A model generated the notes under the pieces. That model worked only from the letters and a program-made list of their open reading frames with translations. It was not told the DNA's origin and ran no database searches. Source: Pseudomonas sp. Q11 (lineage in GTDB: Bacteria; Pseudomonadota; Gammaproteobacteria; Pseudomonadales; Pseudomonadaceae). Taken from it: a DNA stretch of 64,000 nt. The DNA lies in assembly GCF_024494355.1 (NCBI RefSeq), contig NZ_JAKNQY010000004.1, positions 186,001 to 250,000 on the forward strand. The letters are read 5' to 3'. Shown in pieces: positions 27,613 through 38,186 of this stretch. Position numbers and translations under genes: made by a program. Within the stretch, counting starts at the first letter, position 1. Each line of letters starts with the position of its first letter.

Positions 27613-28530
27613 ATGCAAAAGTTATCCACAGTACTGACCGCTGGGCTGTTGGCGCTTAGCAGTTCGGCGTGGGCCGAGCAAAGCTGCGAGACGGTAAAGA
27701 TGGCCGACCCTGGGTGGAGTGACATCGCCGCGACCAACGCGATCACGGGTTTTCTGCTCGATGGCATGGGCTACAAAGCCAAGGTCGACACCCTCGCGGT
27801 GCCGATCACCTTCGGCGGTCTCAAGGACGGTCAGGTTGATGTGTTTTTGGGTAACTGGATGCCGGCGCAACAAGGGTTCTACGACAAGTTCGTGGCCAAT
27901 GGCGATGTCACGCAACTGGCCAAGAACCTGGACGGCACCGAATTCACCCTGGCGGTCCCGGATTACGTGTGGGACGCCGGTGTGCAGAACTTCGCTGACC
28001 TGAACAAATTTGCCGATAAGTTCGGCAAGAAGATATACGGGATTGGCTCCGGCGCCCCGGCCAACCTGTCCCTGAAGGAAATCATCAAGACCAATGATTT
28101 CGGCATGGGCGAGTGGAAACTGGTGGAATCGAGCGAGCAGGCCATGCTCGCGGAAGTCTCCCGGGCGGTGAGGAAACAGAAGTTCGTGACCTTCCTTGGC
28201 TGGACCCCACACCCCATGAACGTGCAGTTGAAAATGCACTACCTCAAGGGCGGCGAGAAGTACTTCGGCGACACGGGCAGCGTTTATACATTGACCCGCA
28301 AGGGTTATGCACAGGCCTGCCCGAACGTCGGCAAGCTGTTGACCAACCTGAGTTTCACCCAGGAAATGGAAAACAGCATCATGGCCGAGGTGGTGAACAA
28401 GAAAATCAGCAACGCCGAAGCGGCCCAGGCCTGGATCAAAGCCAACCCGGCGGTACTGGATAAATGGCTGGACGGTGTGAAAACCCTGGATGGCAAGGAT
28501 GCGTTGGCGGCGGTGAAGGCCAAGCTCTGA
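27613..28530 (+). CDS. Choline ABC transporter substrate-binding protein (ChoX family)
   Basis: Periplasmic protein of 305 residues: signal peptide MQKLSTVLTAGLLALSSSAWA, then an OpuAC-type fold (KMADPGWSDIAATNAITGFL, DVFLGNWMPAQQGF, FLGWTPHPMN) with aromatic residues that form a cation-binding box. It binds choline or betaine. No permease or ATPase gene is adjacent, so it must use components encoded elsewhere. AAGGGGA precedes the ATG, 15 bp after betC, indicating co-transcription. Confidence 0.88.
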   Translation: MQKLSTVLTAGLLALSSSAWAEQSCETVKMADPGWSDIAATNAITGFLLDGMGYKAKVDTLAVPITFGGLKDGQVDVFLGNWMPAQQGFYDKFVANGDVTQLAKNLDGTEFTLAVPDYVWDAGVQNFADLNKFADKFGKKIYGIGSGAPANLSLKEIIKTNDFGMGEWKLVESSEQAMLAEVSRAVRKQKFVTFLGWTPHPMNVQLKMHYLKGGEKYFGDTGSVYTLTRKGYAQACPNVGKLLTNLSFTQEMENSIMAEVVNKKISNAEAAQAWIKANPAVLDKWLDGVKTLDGKDALAAVKAKL

Positions 28531-28552
28531 CAATCATGTGCTCCGCGGGAAT

Positions 28553-28645
28553 CTATGTGGGAGCAAGGCTTGCCCGCGATGAAGACAACTCGGTCTTTCA
28601 GAAACCGAGGTGCCTGTTCGCAAGCAAGCTTTGCTCCCACATAAA
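28553..28645. repeat. Paired REP element
   Basis: Inverted REP pair (ATGTGGGAGCAAGGCTTGCC... / ...AAGCTTTGCTCCCACAT) between choX-like and sulP genes. It may stabilise the upstream mRNA or separate expression of the permease from betC. Confidence 0.9.
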
Positions 28646-28714
28646 TCCCCGCGCCACCGGGAGAACGGCGCCTTGTCCTGATACTCTTGCGCCAAACCCC
28701 ATCCTTGAGGCCCC

Positions 28715-30283
28715 ATGGCATTGCCCACCCGCCATTCACTCTTTCCTTTCCTGAGCTGGCTGCCCCGGCAGACCCGCGCCAGTGTCGGCCGTGACCTGAT
28801 CGTCGGTCTGAGCGGTGCGATTCTCGCGTTGCCGCAGTCGATTGCCTACGCCCTGATTGCCGGACTACCGCCGGAATACGGCTTGTATGCGGCGATTGTG
28901 CCGGTGCTGATTGCCTGCTTGTGGGGGTCATCGTGGCACCTGATCTGCGGTCCTACGGCGGCGATTTCCATTGTCCTGTATGCCAGCGTCAGTCCACTGG
29001 CCATGCCGGCCAGCCAGGACTACGTCACCTTGATCTTGTTGCTGACGGTGCTGGCGGGGGTTTTCCAATGGCTGCTGGGGCTGCTGCGTTTCGGCGCGCT
29101 GGTGAATTTCGTCTCACACTCGGTGGTGTTGGGTTTCACCCTGGGCGCAGCGGTGGTGATCGCCCTGGGGCAGTTGCCCAACCTGCTGGGTCTTGATCTG
29201 CCCAACGAAGCCACGGCGTTGAAGGGGCTGCTGATGTTGGCCAGCCATATCGAGGCTGTGGATAAGCCTTCTCTGTTTCTCGGTTTGGGCACGCTGGTGC
29301 TGGGCGTCGTGCTCAAACGGCTGCTGCCGCGCTGGCCGAGCCTGTTGATAACTTTAGTCATCAGCAGTCTGGTGGTCTGGTTATGGCCTGGGATGTTCGG
29401 GCATGTCGCGTTGGTCAGCGCCTTTGCCGGGCGCTTGCCGCCTTTCTCTGCGCTGCCGCTGGACCTGGATCTGATCCTGCGCCTGCTGCCCGGTGCCGTC
29501 GCGGTGGGCATGCTCGGGTTGGTGACCAGCCTGTCCATTGCCCGCTCGTTGTCAGTACGCTCCGGGCAGCTACTGGATGCGAACCAGGAGGTCAGGGCGC
29601 AGGGGCTTTCCAATATTGTGGGGGGATTCTTTTCCGGATCCTTGTCAGCGGGTTCCTTTACCCGTTCCGGCCTCAGTTATGAAGCCGGCGCCTGCTCGCC
29701 CCTGGCCGGGGTTTTCTCGGCACTGTGGGTGGCCTTGTTTGCGGTAACCGGTGCCAAGCTGATTTCGCACATTCCGATACCGGCCATGGCCGGCAGCATC
29801 CTGTTGATCGCCTGGGGGCTGGTGGATTATCGCGGCGTCCGGGCGTTGTTTCGCGTGAGCCGCGCCGAATTCGTGGTGATGAGCCTCACTTGCCTGGCCA
29901 CGCTGCTGCTGGAGCTGCAAACCGCTATCTATGCCGGTGTGCTGGCGTCGCTGTTCTTCTACCTCAAGCGCACCTCACAACCGCGGGTACAACATTCCTG
30001 TGAGGGGGAAGCTGACATCCTGCGGGTCGGTGGTTCGATTTTTTTTGGTGCCAGCCATTACCTGCAAGTGCGCCTGCAACGGTTGCAGGCACAACGGGTG
30101 GTGATCGATGCGCAGCAGATTAACTTCATCGATTATTCCGGCGTGGAAATGCTGCACCAGGAAGCGCGGCGCTTGCGTACCCAAGGGCGCAGCCTGACGT
30201 TGCGCAGGGCCAGGCCCCATGTGGTGGAAGAGTTGAAGAAGCTGGAAGGGCCGGAGCACTGTCCGATCCATTTCGAAGACTAG
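28715..30283 (+). CDS. SulP family anion permease with C-terminal STAS domain
   Basis: Protein of 522 residues with 10-12 membrane segments carrying the SulP signatures (GLSGAILALPQSIAYALIAG, PPEYGLYAAIVPV, FFSGSLSAGSFTRSG). A STAS domain occupies ~430-515 (VVIDAQQINFIDYSGVEMLH). Probable sulfate (or choline-sulfate) transporter, matching PA0029. Placed after betC and a choline-binding protein, it likely handles the sulfate end of choline-sulfate use, as importer of the ester or exporter of released sulfate; direction is not decided by sequence. Confidence 0.85.
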   Translation: MALPTRHSLFPFLSWLPRQTRASVGRDLIVGLSGAILALPQSIAYALIAGLPPEYGLYAAIVPVLIACLWGSSWHLICGPTAAISIVLYASVSPLAMPASQDYVTLILLLTVLAGVFQWLLGLLRFGALVNFVSHSVVLGFTLGAAVVIALGQLPNLLGLDLPNEATALKGLLMLASHIEAVDKPSLFLGLGTLVLGVVLKRLLPRWPSLLITLVISSLVVWLWPGMFGHVALVSAFAGRLPPFSALPLDLDLILRLLPGAVAVGMLGLVTSLSIARSLSVRSGQLLDANQEVRAQGLSNIVGGFFSGSLSAGSFTRSGLSYEAGACSPLAGVFSALWVALFAVTGAKLISHIPIPAMAGSILLIAWGLVDYRGVRALFRVSRAEFVVMSLTCLATLLLELQTAIYAGVLASLFFYLKRTSQPRVQHSCEGEADILRVGGSIFFGASHYLQVRLQRLQAQRVVIDAQQINFIDYSGVEMLHQEARRLRTQGRSLTLRRARPHVVEELKKLEGPEHCPIHFED

Positions 30284-30318
30284 GGCTTAAGGTAGACACA
30301 CCCTGTGGCGAGGGGCTA

Positions 30319-30407
30319 TGTGGGAGCAAAGCTTGCTCGCGATGCAGGCACCTCGGTTTTTCCAGAGACCGCGCCGCATTCATCGCGAGCAAGCTTTGCT
30401 CCCACAG
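30319..30407. repeat. Paired REP element abutting aroE
   Basis: Inverted REP pair (TGTGGGAGCAAAGCTTGCTC and complement) lying between the convergent sulP and aroE genes, ending five bases from the aroE stop. It probably doubles as a two-way transcription terminator. Confidence 0.9.
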
Positions 30408-30411
30408 CGGT

Positions 30412-31233
30412 TTAAAGTGCCAGTTGGCGCCGCAATTCGGCCAGCACCGGCGCGGTGTCCGGGCGTACCCCGCGCCACAGGTAGAACGCTTCGCCCGCCT
30501 GTTCGGCCAGCATGCCCAAGCCGTCCATCGCCACCGGCGCGCCCTGTTCGCTGGCCCAGCGACAGAACGAGGTAGGCTCCTTGCCATACATCATGTCGTA
30601 GCAGAACGTCATGCCGGGTTCGATCAAACTTGTGGCAATCGGCGGTACATCGCCGGACAGGCTCGCCGATGTGGCGTTGATAATCAGGTCCACCGGCTCT
30701 TGCAGCCAGTCGAAACCGCTGGCCGAGACCGGGCCCAGGTCCGCGAACAACTCGGCCAGCAATTCGGCCTTTTCCACCGTGCGGTTGGCGATGATCACCG
30801 AGGCTGGCGCTTCGGCCAGCAGCGGCTCCAAGGCGCCGCGCACGGCGCCGCCGGCTCCCAGCAACAGGATGCGTTTGCCCTTGAGGTTTAAACCTGCGTT
30901 GACGGTCAGGTCCCGTACCAGCCCGGCGCCATCGGTGTTGTCACCCAGCAGGCGGCCGTCAGCCAGCTTGCTCAGCGTGTTCACCGCCCCGGCCCGCTGG
31001 GCCCGCTTGGTCAGGCTGTCGGCCAAGCGGAAGGCATCTTCCTTGAACGGCACGGTGACATTCGCCCCACGACCTTCGCGGAAGAATTCCCGTGCGCAAC
31101 CGGCGAAATCGTCCAAGGGCGCCAGCAGCGTGCTGTAGTCCAGCACTTGCCCGGTCTGCTCGGCGAAGAGACGGTGGATCAGCGGCGATTTGCTGTGGCC
31201 GATCGGGTTACCCATTACAACGTAGCGGTCCAT
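30412..31233 (-). CDS. aroE: Shikimate dehydrogenase
   Basis: Converts 3-dehydroshikimate to shikimate with NADPH. Protein of 273 residues with the substrate motif SKSPLIH (residues 14-20), catalytic Lys in VPFKEDAF and Asp in NTDGAG, the [10 protein letters not shown] nucleotide loop, and NRT-type NADPH specificity. Thirteen bases downstream of hemF on the same strand, forming a hemF-aroE operon as in other Pseudomonas. Confidence 0.97.
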   Translation of the reverse strand: MDRYVVMGNPIGHSKSPLIHRLFAEQTGQVLDYSTLLAPLDDFAGCAREFFREGRGANVTVPFKEDAFRLADSLTKRAQRAGAVNTLSKLADGRLLGDNTDGAGLVRDLTVNAGLNLKGKRILLLGAGGAVRGALEPLLAEAPASVIIANRTVEKAELLAELFADLGPVSASGFDWLQEPVDLIINATSASLSGDVPPIATSLIEPGMTFCYDMMYGKEPTSFCRWASEQGAPVAMDGLGMLAEQAGEAFYLWRGVRPDTAPVLAELRRQLAL

Positions 31234-31246
31234 GGAAATTCCCCCG

Positions 31247-32185
<939 letters not shown>

Positions 32186-32324
32186 CTACGCGGCTTGCAG
32201 CGGGCCGGTGGCAAATGGGCGCACAGGATACCACCGCACTTGCCTACGCCACAGTTGACGAAGGTCAAGCTTAGGAGTCCGATAGCAGGCTTGGTAAAAA
32301 GTCCACGGCAAGGAGAAAGTGAAG

Positions 32325-33302
32325 ATGGCCAAACGTATTCAGTTCAGTTCCCATGGCGGCCCCGAAGTGCTCGAGTACGTGGGCTACCAGCCTGCCGAGC
32401 CGGGCCCGCAGCAGGTGCGGGTCAGCAACAAGGCGATCGGCCTGAACTTCATCGATACCTATTACCGCAGCGGCCTTTACCCGCCACCGGCCCTGCCGTC
32501 GGGCTTGGGGGCCGAGGGGGCGGGGGTGGTCGAGGCAGTCGGCTCAGACGTCACGCGGTTCAAGGTCGGTGACCGGGTAGCCTATGGTAGCGGTCCGCTG
32601 GGGGCCTACAGCGATGTGCATGTGTTGCCCGAGGCCAACCTGGTGCATTTGCCCGAATCCATCAGTTTTGAACAGGCGGCTGGCGTAATGCTCAAGGGCC
32701 TGACCGTGCAATACCTGTTGCGTCAGACTTATGAGCTAAAAGGGGGGGAAACCATCCTGTTCCATGCCGCCGCCGGTGGCGTGGGTTCTTTGGCCTGCCA
32801 GTGGGCCAAGGCCCTGGGCGTGAGGTTGATCGGCACCGTCAGCTCAGCGGAAAAAGCCGCAATCGCCAAATCCCACGGTGCTTGGGAAACCATCGACTAC
32901 AGCAAGGAAAACGTCGTACAGCGGGTGCTGGCACTGACCGACGGCAAGAAAGTCCCGGTGGTCTATGACGGTGTCGGCAAGGACACCTGGTTGACCTCCC
33001 TGGACTGCGTAGCGCCCCGTGGCCTGCTGGTGAGTTTCGGCAATGCTTCCGGTGCGGTGGACGGCGTGAACCTGGGGATACTCGCGGCCAAAGGCTCGCT
33101 GTACGTCACCCGCCCGACCCTGGCGACGTACGCCAATAACGCCGAGAACCTGCAGCGCATGGCCGATGAGCTGTTCGGCATGATCAGCAGCGGCAAACTC
33201 ACGGTGGATATCAATCAGCGCTATCCACTGGCCGAAGCGGCCAAGGCCCAGGCCGAGTTGTCGGCGCGGCGTACAACCGGGTCGACCATTCTTTTGCCCT
33301 GA
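32325..33302 (+). CDS. qor: NADPH:quinone oxidoreductase
   Basis: Medium-chain dehydrogenase of 325 residues without the catalytic zinc ligands. It has the QOR signatures NFIDTYYRSGLYP (residues ~41-53), the nucleotide motif AAAGGVGSLACQWAK, and the conserved SSAEKA/KSHGA segment. It reduces quinones with NADPH. The start at ATG 32325 is 8 bp after AGGAGA; a GTG two codons earlier is possible. Divergent from hemF. Confidence 0.92.
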   Translation: MAKRIQFSSHGGPEVLEYVGYQPAEPGPQQVRVSNKAIGLNFIDTYYRSGLYPPPALPSGLGAEGAGVVEAVGSDVTRFKVGDRVAYGSGPLGAYSDVHVLPEANLVHLPESISFEQAAGVMLKGLTVQYLLRQTYELKGGETILFHAAAGGVGSLACQWAKALGVRLIGTVSSAEKAAIAKSHGAWETIDYSKENVVQRVLALTDGKKVPVVYDGVGKDTWLTSLDCVAPRGLLVSFGNASGAVDGVNLGILAAKGSLYVTRPTLATYANNAENLQRMADELFGMISSGKLTVDINQRYPLAEAAKAQAELSARRTTGSTILLP

Positions 33303-33361
33303 ATGACAGGGTGTTGCTGATGGCCTCATCGCGGGCAAGCCTTGCTCCCACAGAGTAAAAC

Positions 33362-33660
33362 CTGTGAGAGCAGGCCCTATTCCCAGCTGTGAGAGCAAGC
33401 CCTTCCCAGCTGTGAGAGCAAGCTCTACTCCCACCTGTGAGAGCAGGCCCTATTCCCAGCTGTGAGAGCAAGCCCTTCCCAGCTGTGAGAGCAAGCTCTA
33501 CTCCCACCTGTGGGAGCAAGCTCTACTCCACCCGGGAGAGCAAGCCCTACTCCCAGCTGTGAGAGCAAGCTCTACTTCCACCTGTGGGAGCAAGCTCCAC
33601 TCCACCCGGGAGAGCAAGCCCTACTCCAGCTGTGGGAGCAAGGCTTGCCCGCGATGAACG
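33362..33660. repeat. Tandem array of REP-derived 23-25 bp units with higher-order structure
   Basis: Twelve head-to-tail degenerate units beginning CTGTGAGAGCAAGC or CTGTGGGAGCAAGC, derived from the first half of the local REP. Units 1-3 (33362-33434) are repeated base for base as units 4-6 (33435-33507), and units 7-9 resemble 10-12. The array is bordered by intact REP halves: GCGGGCAAGCCTTGCTCCCA upstream near 33330-33350 and GGGAGCAAGGCTTGCCCGCG ending near 33653. It fills the 369-bp gap between the convergent qor and tsaC. Confidence 0.92.
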
Positions 33661-33671
33661 ATGACGCGGTA

Positions 33672-34229
33672 TCAGTCCGGCCGCACGACGTTGCCGGTCG
33701 CCAGGTCGCGAATCACGCTGGGGTTCTTGCGTCCTCCCAGGTTGCCGCCCAGCACCAGGTCGATCTGCCCACGGAAATACTGCTCGACGCGAATCCGCGT
33801 GCGCGCCGCCGGGCGGCCCTGAGGGTTGGCCGAAGTGGACACCAACGGCCCCACCAACGAGCACAAGTCCCGCACGGTGGGGTGATCGCTGACTCGCAGC
33901 GCGACGGTGTCGTGTACCCCGGTGATCCATTCCGGCAGCAGGTTCTGGTGCGGCACCAACCAGGTATTGGGCCCCGGCCACGTGCTGGCCATGCGGTCCA
34001 TCCAGGTTTCAGGGAAATCTTCGAACAGAAAGTCGAACTGGTGGATATTGTCAGCCACCAGGATCAAACCCTTGTCGGGCAGTCGCGACTTAATTGCCAG
34101 CAGGCGCTCCACCGCGTCTTCGTTCCACGGGTCGCAGCCCAGGCCCCAGACCGCTTCGGTTGGATAGGCAATCACCGCCCCGGCGCGAATTTCTCGCGCG
34201 GCTTGTTGCACACGCCAACTGTTGACCAT
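33672..34229 (-). CDS. tsaC: Threonylcarbamoyl-AMP synthase
   Basis: Makes threonylcarbamoyl-AMP for the t6A37 modification of ANN-decoding tRNAs. Protein of 185 residues with YrdC-fold motifs [28 protein letters not shown] and STSANPQG. The start at 34229 (GGAGAG upstream) gives the compact YrdC length; an in-frame extension to 34250 adds seven unlikely residues. Precedes no overlapping gene but is 60 bp downstream of dprA on the same strand, the usual dprA-tsaC arrangement. Confidence 0.95.
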   Translation of the reverse strand: MVNSWRVQQAAREIRAGAVIAYPTEAVWGLGCDPWNEDAVERLLAIKSRLPDKGLILVADNIHQFDFLFEDFPETWMDRMASTWPGPNTWLVPHQNLLPEWITGVHDTVALRVSDHPTVRDLCSLVGPLVSTSANPQGRPAARTRIRVEQYFRGQIDLVLGGNLGGRKNPSVIRDLATGNVVRPD

Positions 34230-34289
34230 GAAAGACTCTCCACAACGCAAATAAGGCTGTGCGCAGTTTACCGATCTTCCCCATAAAAC

Positions 34290-35384
34290 CTAGCGTGCAA
34301 ACCAGCGTCCGCTGTCACAGACCGCCCGTCCCTCCATTTCCAGTTCAGTCAGCGCCGCCAGTACTTTGGGCAAGCCCCAGCCACTGGCGTCGGCCAGCGC
34401 TTCGCTGGTAAGCGGCGCGGCATGGAGCAAGCGCAACAGTGGATGGGTGACCGGCACCGGTTCCATGGACAGCGGCAACTGTTGCCAACCCCGCAATGCC
34501 TCAAGGATGTGCTCGACGGTTTCCACCAGCGCCGCACCGTCGCGGATCAACTGGTGACAGCCCTTGGCGCCGGGGTGATGGATCGACCCCGGAATGGCGT
34601 ACACCTCGCGGCCTTGTTCGGCCGCCAAGCGTGCGGTGATCAGTGAACCGCTGGCGATACTGGCCTCCACCACCAGCACGCCGAGGGACAGACCGCTGAT
34701 GATCCGGTTGCGGCGAGGAAAGTTGCTGGCGTGGGGTGGCGCGTCCAGCGGGAACTCCGACAGCACCGCGCTGCCTTGGGCGATCATCGCGTCCGCCAGC
34801 CGACGATTGCGCTGTGGATAAAAATTTTCCAGCCCGGTGCCCAGCACGCCAATTGTCTGCCCGCCCACATCCAGTGCCGCTTGATGGGCTGCCGCGTCGA
34901 TGCCCAGGGCCAAGCCGCTGGTGATGACAAAACCGGCACCGGCCAGGCTTCGGGAAAACGCCGCGGCCGTGTCCATGCCCGGTCGCGATGCCCGGCGGCT
35001 GCCGACCATTGCCAGCTGTGGTTTTTCCAGAATGGTCGCGTCGCCGGCGACGAACAGCAGCGGTGGCGCGTCGCTGATCTGCGCCAGCAGCGCGGGGTAG
35101 TCAGGCTGGTCCCACATCAGTAAATGCTGGGCCGAACGCTCCAGCCAGGCCAATGCATGGGCGGCACCGTCACGCACATCCGGGTTGCGCCGAGCCTCGG
35201 CACACGCCGCGGGCAACCTCAGCGCTCGCCAGGCGCTGGCCGGTGCGCTGATGGCTTTGGAGGCTGAGCCAAAGGCCTCCATCAGGGTCATGAAACGTTT
35301 GGGGCCCAGTTCCGGCAAGCGGTGCAGGCGCAGACGGGCCTCCAGTTCCGCCGGGGAAACCGAAGCAGATTCAGGCAATGACAT
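34290..35384 (-). CDS. dprA: DNA processing protein DprA
   Basis: Loads RecA on incoming single-stranded DNA during natural transformation. Protein of 364 residues: N-terminal helical region, Rossmann-like DprA core with VGSRRASRPGMDTA, SGLALGIDAAAH and GTGLENFYPQRN, and a C-terminal winged helix (residues ~300-364). Positively charged ssDNA-binding residues are retained. Its presence and intactness are notable because the accessory region at 41-62 kb shows repeated uptake or rearrangement of DNA. Operon tsaP-dprA-tsaC likely. Confidence 0.95.
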   Translation of the reverse strand: MSLPESASVSPAELEARLRLHRLPELGPKRFMTLMEAFGSASKAISAPASAWRALRLPAACAEARRNPDVRDGAAHALAWLERSAQHLLMWDQPDYPALLAQISDAPPLLFVAGDATILEKPQLAMVGSRRASRPGMDTAAAFSRSLAGAGFVITSGLALGIDAAAHQAALDVGGQTIGVLGTGLENFYPQRNRRLADAMIAQGSAVLSEFPLDAPPHASNFPRRNRIISGLSLGVLVVEASIASGSLITARLAAEQGREVYAIPGSIHHPGAKGCHQLIRDGAALVETVEHILEALRGWQQLPLSMEPVPVTHPLLRLLHAAPLTSEALADASGWGLPKVLAALTELEMEGRAVCDSGRWFAR

Positions 35385-35464
35385 GGATCATCCTTGATCG
35401 TTATTAAGCCCCGCCGAAACGGGAACAAGCTGTGGATAACTCTGTTGGTAACTTGTGAGACACG

Positions 35465-36490
35465 TTATGGATTGCGCACTTTGTCGAGTACCGCCAGCGA
35501 GCGCGAGGCGTAGAGCACCAAGCCATAGCTGAGCTTGTCGTAGGTACGAAAAACCATCAGCAGGCCAGCACGTTCATCCGGGATTTTTACCTGCTCGCCG
35601 GTGATGCGGTCGCGCACGGTCTCGCCGGTCTTCATCACCGCCAGCACATTGCCTTCGGCCAGCCCGTCGCGGCTTCCCTTGTTCAGGGTGACCACATCCA
35701 GGGCGCCGATCTGGGTGACGCCTCGGGGTACATCGAGGATCAGCCCGTTGATGTCCGATTTCGGCGCGCTGGGCATGAACGTCGAGTTGATCGAGCGTTC
35801 CTCGCCACTGAACAGGCGATCGCCCAGGCGCACCTCCTGGGTCGTGCGTTGCAGGGCCAGGGTCGTGACGTCGCCTTCGCTAGCCACGACTTCACCGCTG
35901 CCGATGTCGTCGGCGTTGATGCCCAGGAATTCCTTGGTTTCAGGATCGGTGTAGACCTTGCCCTGTCGAAAGATGCCGTACGCCGACTGGTTCGCGTCGA
36001 ATGGGCCGCGGGCAAAGATCCGGTCTCCCGTGCCGCTGAGAACCCGTTCGGCATTGCCGGCAACGATGTAGGGCGCCTTGTTGAAATCCTCGGCGGTGTC
36101 GACGATGCGGTTGCTCAGCAAAAAGCTGTTGATGGCCTGCAGCGGAATGCTCGGGATCGCGTCGGCCACCGGCGAGCTGCGAATGCGCGGCGACAGCTTG
36201 ATGGTGCCCCGCGAAGCGCCGCGATTGAGGGTCAGCCGCGGTTGGCCGTTGACGTAGACCAGCAACAGGGTGTCGCCGGGATAAATCAGGTTGGGGTTTT
36301 CGATCTGTGGGTTGGCTTGCCAGAGTTCGGGCCATTTCCACGGTTCACGCAAGTATTTGCCGGAGATGTCCCACAGCGTGTCCCCCGTCATCACTGTGTA
36401 TTGCTGGGGAAAACCTTCCCGAAGTTGCACTTGCCCGTGCGCGATACCGGCCGAGGCCAGAAGCAGCAGGGCGAGTAGTGATTTCCTCAT
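35465..36490 (-). CDS. tsaP: LysM-domain protein, TsaP family
   Basis: Protein of 341 residues. Signal peptide MRKSLLALLLLASAGIAHG, then a LysM peptidoglycan-binding domain (~residues 29-80: YTVMTGDTLWDISGKYL, PNLIYPGDTLLL) and a FlgT-like C-terminal region. In P. aeruginosa TsaP anchors the type IV pilus secretin to peptidoglycan; the 341-residue length matches. The start at 36490 yields a proper signal peptide, and longer frames run across the divergent def promoter. Confidence 0.88.
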   Translation of the reverse strand: MRKSLLALLLLASAGIAHGQVQLREGFPQQYTVMTGDTLWDISGKYLREPWKWPELWQANPQIENPNLIYPGDTLLLVYVNGQPRLTLNRGASRGTIKLSPRIRSSPVADAIPSIPLQAINSFLLSNRIVDTAEDFNKAPYIVAGNAERVLSGTGDRIFARGPFDANQSAYGIFRQGKVYTDPETKEFLGINADDIGSGEVVASEGDVTTLALQRTTQEVRLGDRLFSGEERSINSTFMPSAPKSDINGLILDVPRGVTQIGALDVVTLNKGSRDGLAEGNVLAVMKTGETVRDRITGEQVKIPDERAGLLMVFRTYDKLSYGLVLYASRSLAVLDKVRNP

Positions 36491-36650
36491 GCGGTGAATC
36501 CCTTTATTATGTGCGTTCGCGTAAAACGCCAGAGCCCCCGTGGCTCGCTCCGTAAGATGTGAGGAGCAACGTTTTACAACGGTAGCCTGCATCCCAAGAC
36601 ACGCCAGGCCTGCCACCCGACTTTACCTCACACGTGCATTTATCAAGCTT

Positions 36651-37157
36651 ATGGCCATTTTGAACATTCTCGAATTTCCAGACCCGCGCCTGCGCACTAT
36701 CGCCAAACCGGTGGCCGTAGTGGACGACGAAGTGCGTCAGTTGGTCGATGACATGTTTGAAACAATGTATGAGGCGCCAGGCATCGGCCTCGCCGCGACC
36801 CAGGTCAACGTGCACAAGCGTATCGTCGTGATGGACCTTTCCGAAGACCGCAGCGAGCCCCGGGTGTTCATCAACCCCGAGTTCGAAACCCTGACCGACG
36901 AGATGGAGCAGTACCAGGAAGGCTGTCTCTCGGTGCCGGGCTTCTACGAAAACGTCGACCGCCCGCAGAAGGTCAGGATCAAGGCCTTGGACCGGGATGG
37001 CCAGCCTTACGAACTGATCGCCGAAGGGTTGCTGGCGGTGTGCATCCAGCATGAATGCGACCACCTCAACGGCAAGCTGTTCGTGGATTACCTGTCTACC
37101 CTCAAGCGTGACCGGATCAAGAAAAAACTGGAAAAACTCCATCGCCAGAATGCTTGA
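36651..37157 (+). CDS. def: Peptide deformylase
   Basis: Removes formyl from nascent N-terminal Met. Protein of 168 residues with all three motifs: GIGLAATQV (motif 1), EGCLSVPG (motif 2, metal-binding Cys) and QHECDHLNG (motif 3, HExxH). First gene of the conserved def-fmt-rsmB-trkA cluster; divergent from tsaP. The ATG at 36651 has only a weak ribosome-binding site, but the family N-terminus [14 protein letters not shown] fixes it. Confidence 0.97.
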   Translation: MAILNILEFPDPRLRTIAKPVAVVDDEVRQLVDDMFETMYEAPGIGLAATQVNVHKRIVVMDLSEDRSEPRVFINPEFETLTDEMEQYQEGCLSVPGFYENVDRPQKVRIKALDRDGQPYELIAEGLLAVCIQHECDHLNGKLFVDYLSTLKRDRIKKKLEKLHRQNA

Positions 37158-37167
37158 CGCCCCCTTC

Positions 37168-37191
37168 AAAGGCTTGCCGCGGCAAGCCTTT
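37168..37191 (+). terminator. Perfect 24-bp palindrome between def and fmt
   Basis: AAAGGCTTGCCG / CGGCAAGCCTTT with no loop in the DNA, followed by TTCTTTTGC. It looks like an intrinsic terminator inside a cluster that is usually co-transcribed, so it may attenuate fmt expression or give a def-only transcript. Confidence 0.7.
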
Positions 37192-37226
37192 TTCTTTTGC
37201 GACTGCTTTGTAAATGAGAGCTTCCC

Positions 37227-38186
37227 ATGACTGAGCCACTGCGCATCGTCTTTGCCGGCACTCCCGAGTTCGCCGCCGAACACCTCAAGGCCCTGCTGGC
37301 CAGCCCCCATGAAATCATCGCGGTCTACACCCAGCCGGATCGGCCGGCCGGTCGCGGGCAAAAACTGATGCCCAGCCCGGTCAAGCAACTGGCCCTGGGG
37401 AACGGCCTGCAGGTATTGCAACCGCCTACTTTGCGCGACGCTCAGGCCCAGGCCGAATTGGCCGCGCTCAAGCCCGACTTGATGGTGGTGGTCGCCTACG
37501 GCCTGATCCTGCCCCAAGTGGTGCTGGATATCCCGCGCCTGGGTTGCATCAACAGCCATGCCTCGCTGCTGCCACGCTGGCGCGGTGCGGCGCCGATCCA
37601 GCGCGCCGTGCAAGCCGGTGATGCCGAGAGCGGCGTCACGGTGATGCGCATGGAAGCCGGCCTGGACACCGGGCCGATGCTGCTCAAGGTCAGCACGCCC
37701 ATCAGCGCCGAAGACACCGGCGGCAGCCTTCACGACCGCCTCGCACTGATCGGCCCGCCCGCCGTGGTCCAGGCCATTGCCGGCCTGGCCGCTGGCACGC
37801 TGGCAGGCGACGTGCAGGATGACAGCCTCGCCACCTACGCGCACAAACTGAACAAGGACGAAGCGCGCATCGACTGGAGCCGCCCGGCCATCGAACTGGA
37901 ACGCCTGGTGCGAGCCTTCAACCCGTGGCCGATCTGCCACAGCACCTTGAACGGCGAGGCCCTGAAAGTGCTGGCGGCCAACTGCACCGAGGGGCAGGGC
38001 GCGCCGGGTGAAATCCTCGGTGCCAGCAAGGACGGCCTCGTTGTCGCCTGTGGCGAGCAGGCGCTGTGTCTGACACGTCTGCAATTACCCGGTGGCAAGG
38101 CGCTGAACTTCAGCGATTTGTACAACAGCCGTCGTGAGAAATTTGCCGTCGGCACGCTGCTGGGCCAAGCGGCGGACGCTTCATGA
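37227..38186 (+). CDS. fmt: Methionyl-tRNA formyltransferase
   Basis: Formylates Met-tRNAfMet for initiation. Protein of 319 residues: N-terminal Rossmann catalytic domain with [31 protein letters not shown] (catalytic Asn/His and the flexible loop), and a C-terminal OB-fold domain (~210-310) that grips the tRNA. Its stop overlaps the rsmB start by 4 bp, showing translational coupling. Confidence 0.97.
   Translation: MTEPLRIVFAGTPEFAAEHLKALLASPHEIIAVYTQPDRPAGRGQKLMPSPVKQLALGNGLQVLQPPTLRDAQAQAELAALKPDLMVVVAYGLILPQVVLDIPRLGCINSHASLLPRWRGAAPIQRAVQAGDAESGVTVMRMEAGLDTGPMLLKVSTPISAEDTGGSLHDRLALIGPPAVVQAIAGLAAGTLAGDVQDDSLATYAHKLNKDEARIDWSRPAIELERLVRAFNPWPICHSTLNGEALKVLAANCTEGQGAPGEILGASKDGLVVACGEQALCLTRLQLPGGKALNFSDLYNSRREKFAVGTLLGQAADAS

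Noticed and set aside
33362..33660. CRISPR array
   Set aside because: The regularly spaced repeats have no unique spacers; units abut and derive from a REP arm. No cas genes nearby.
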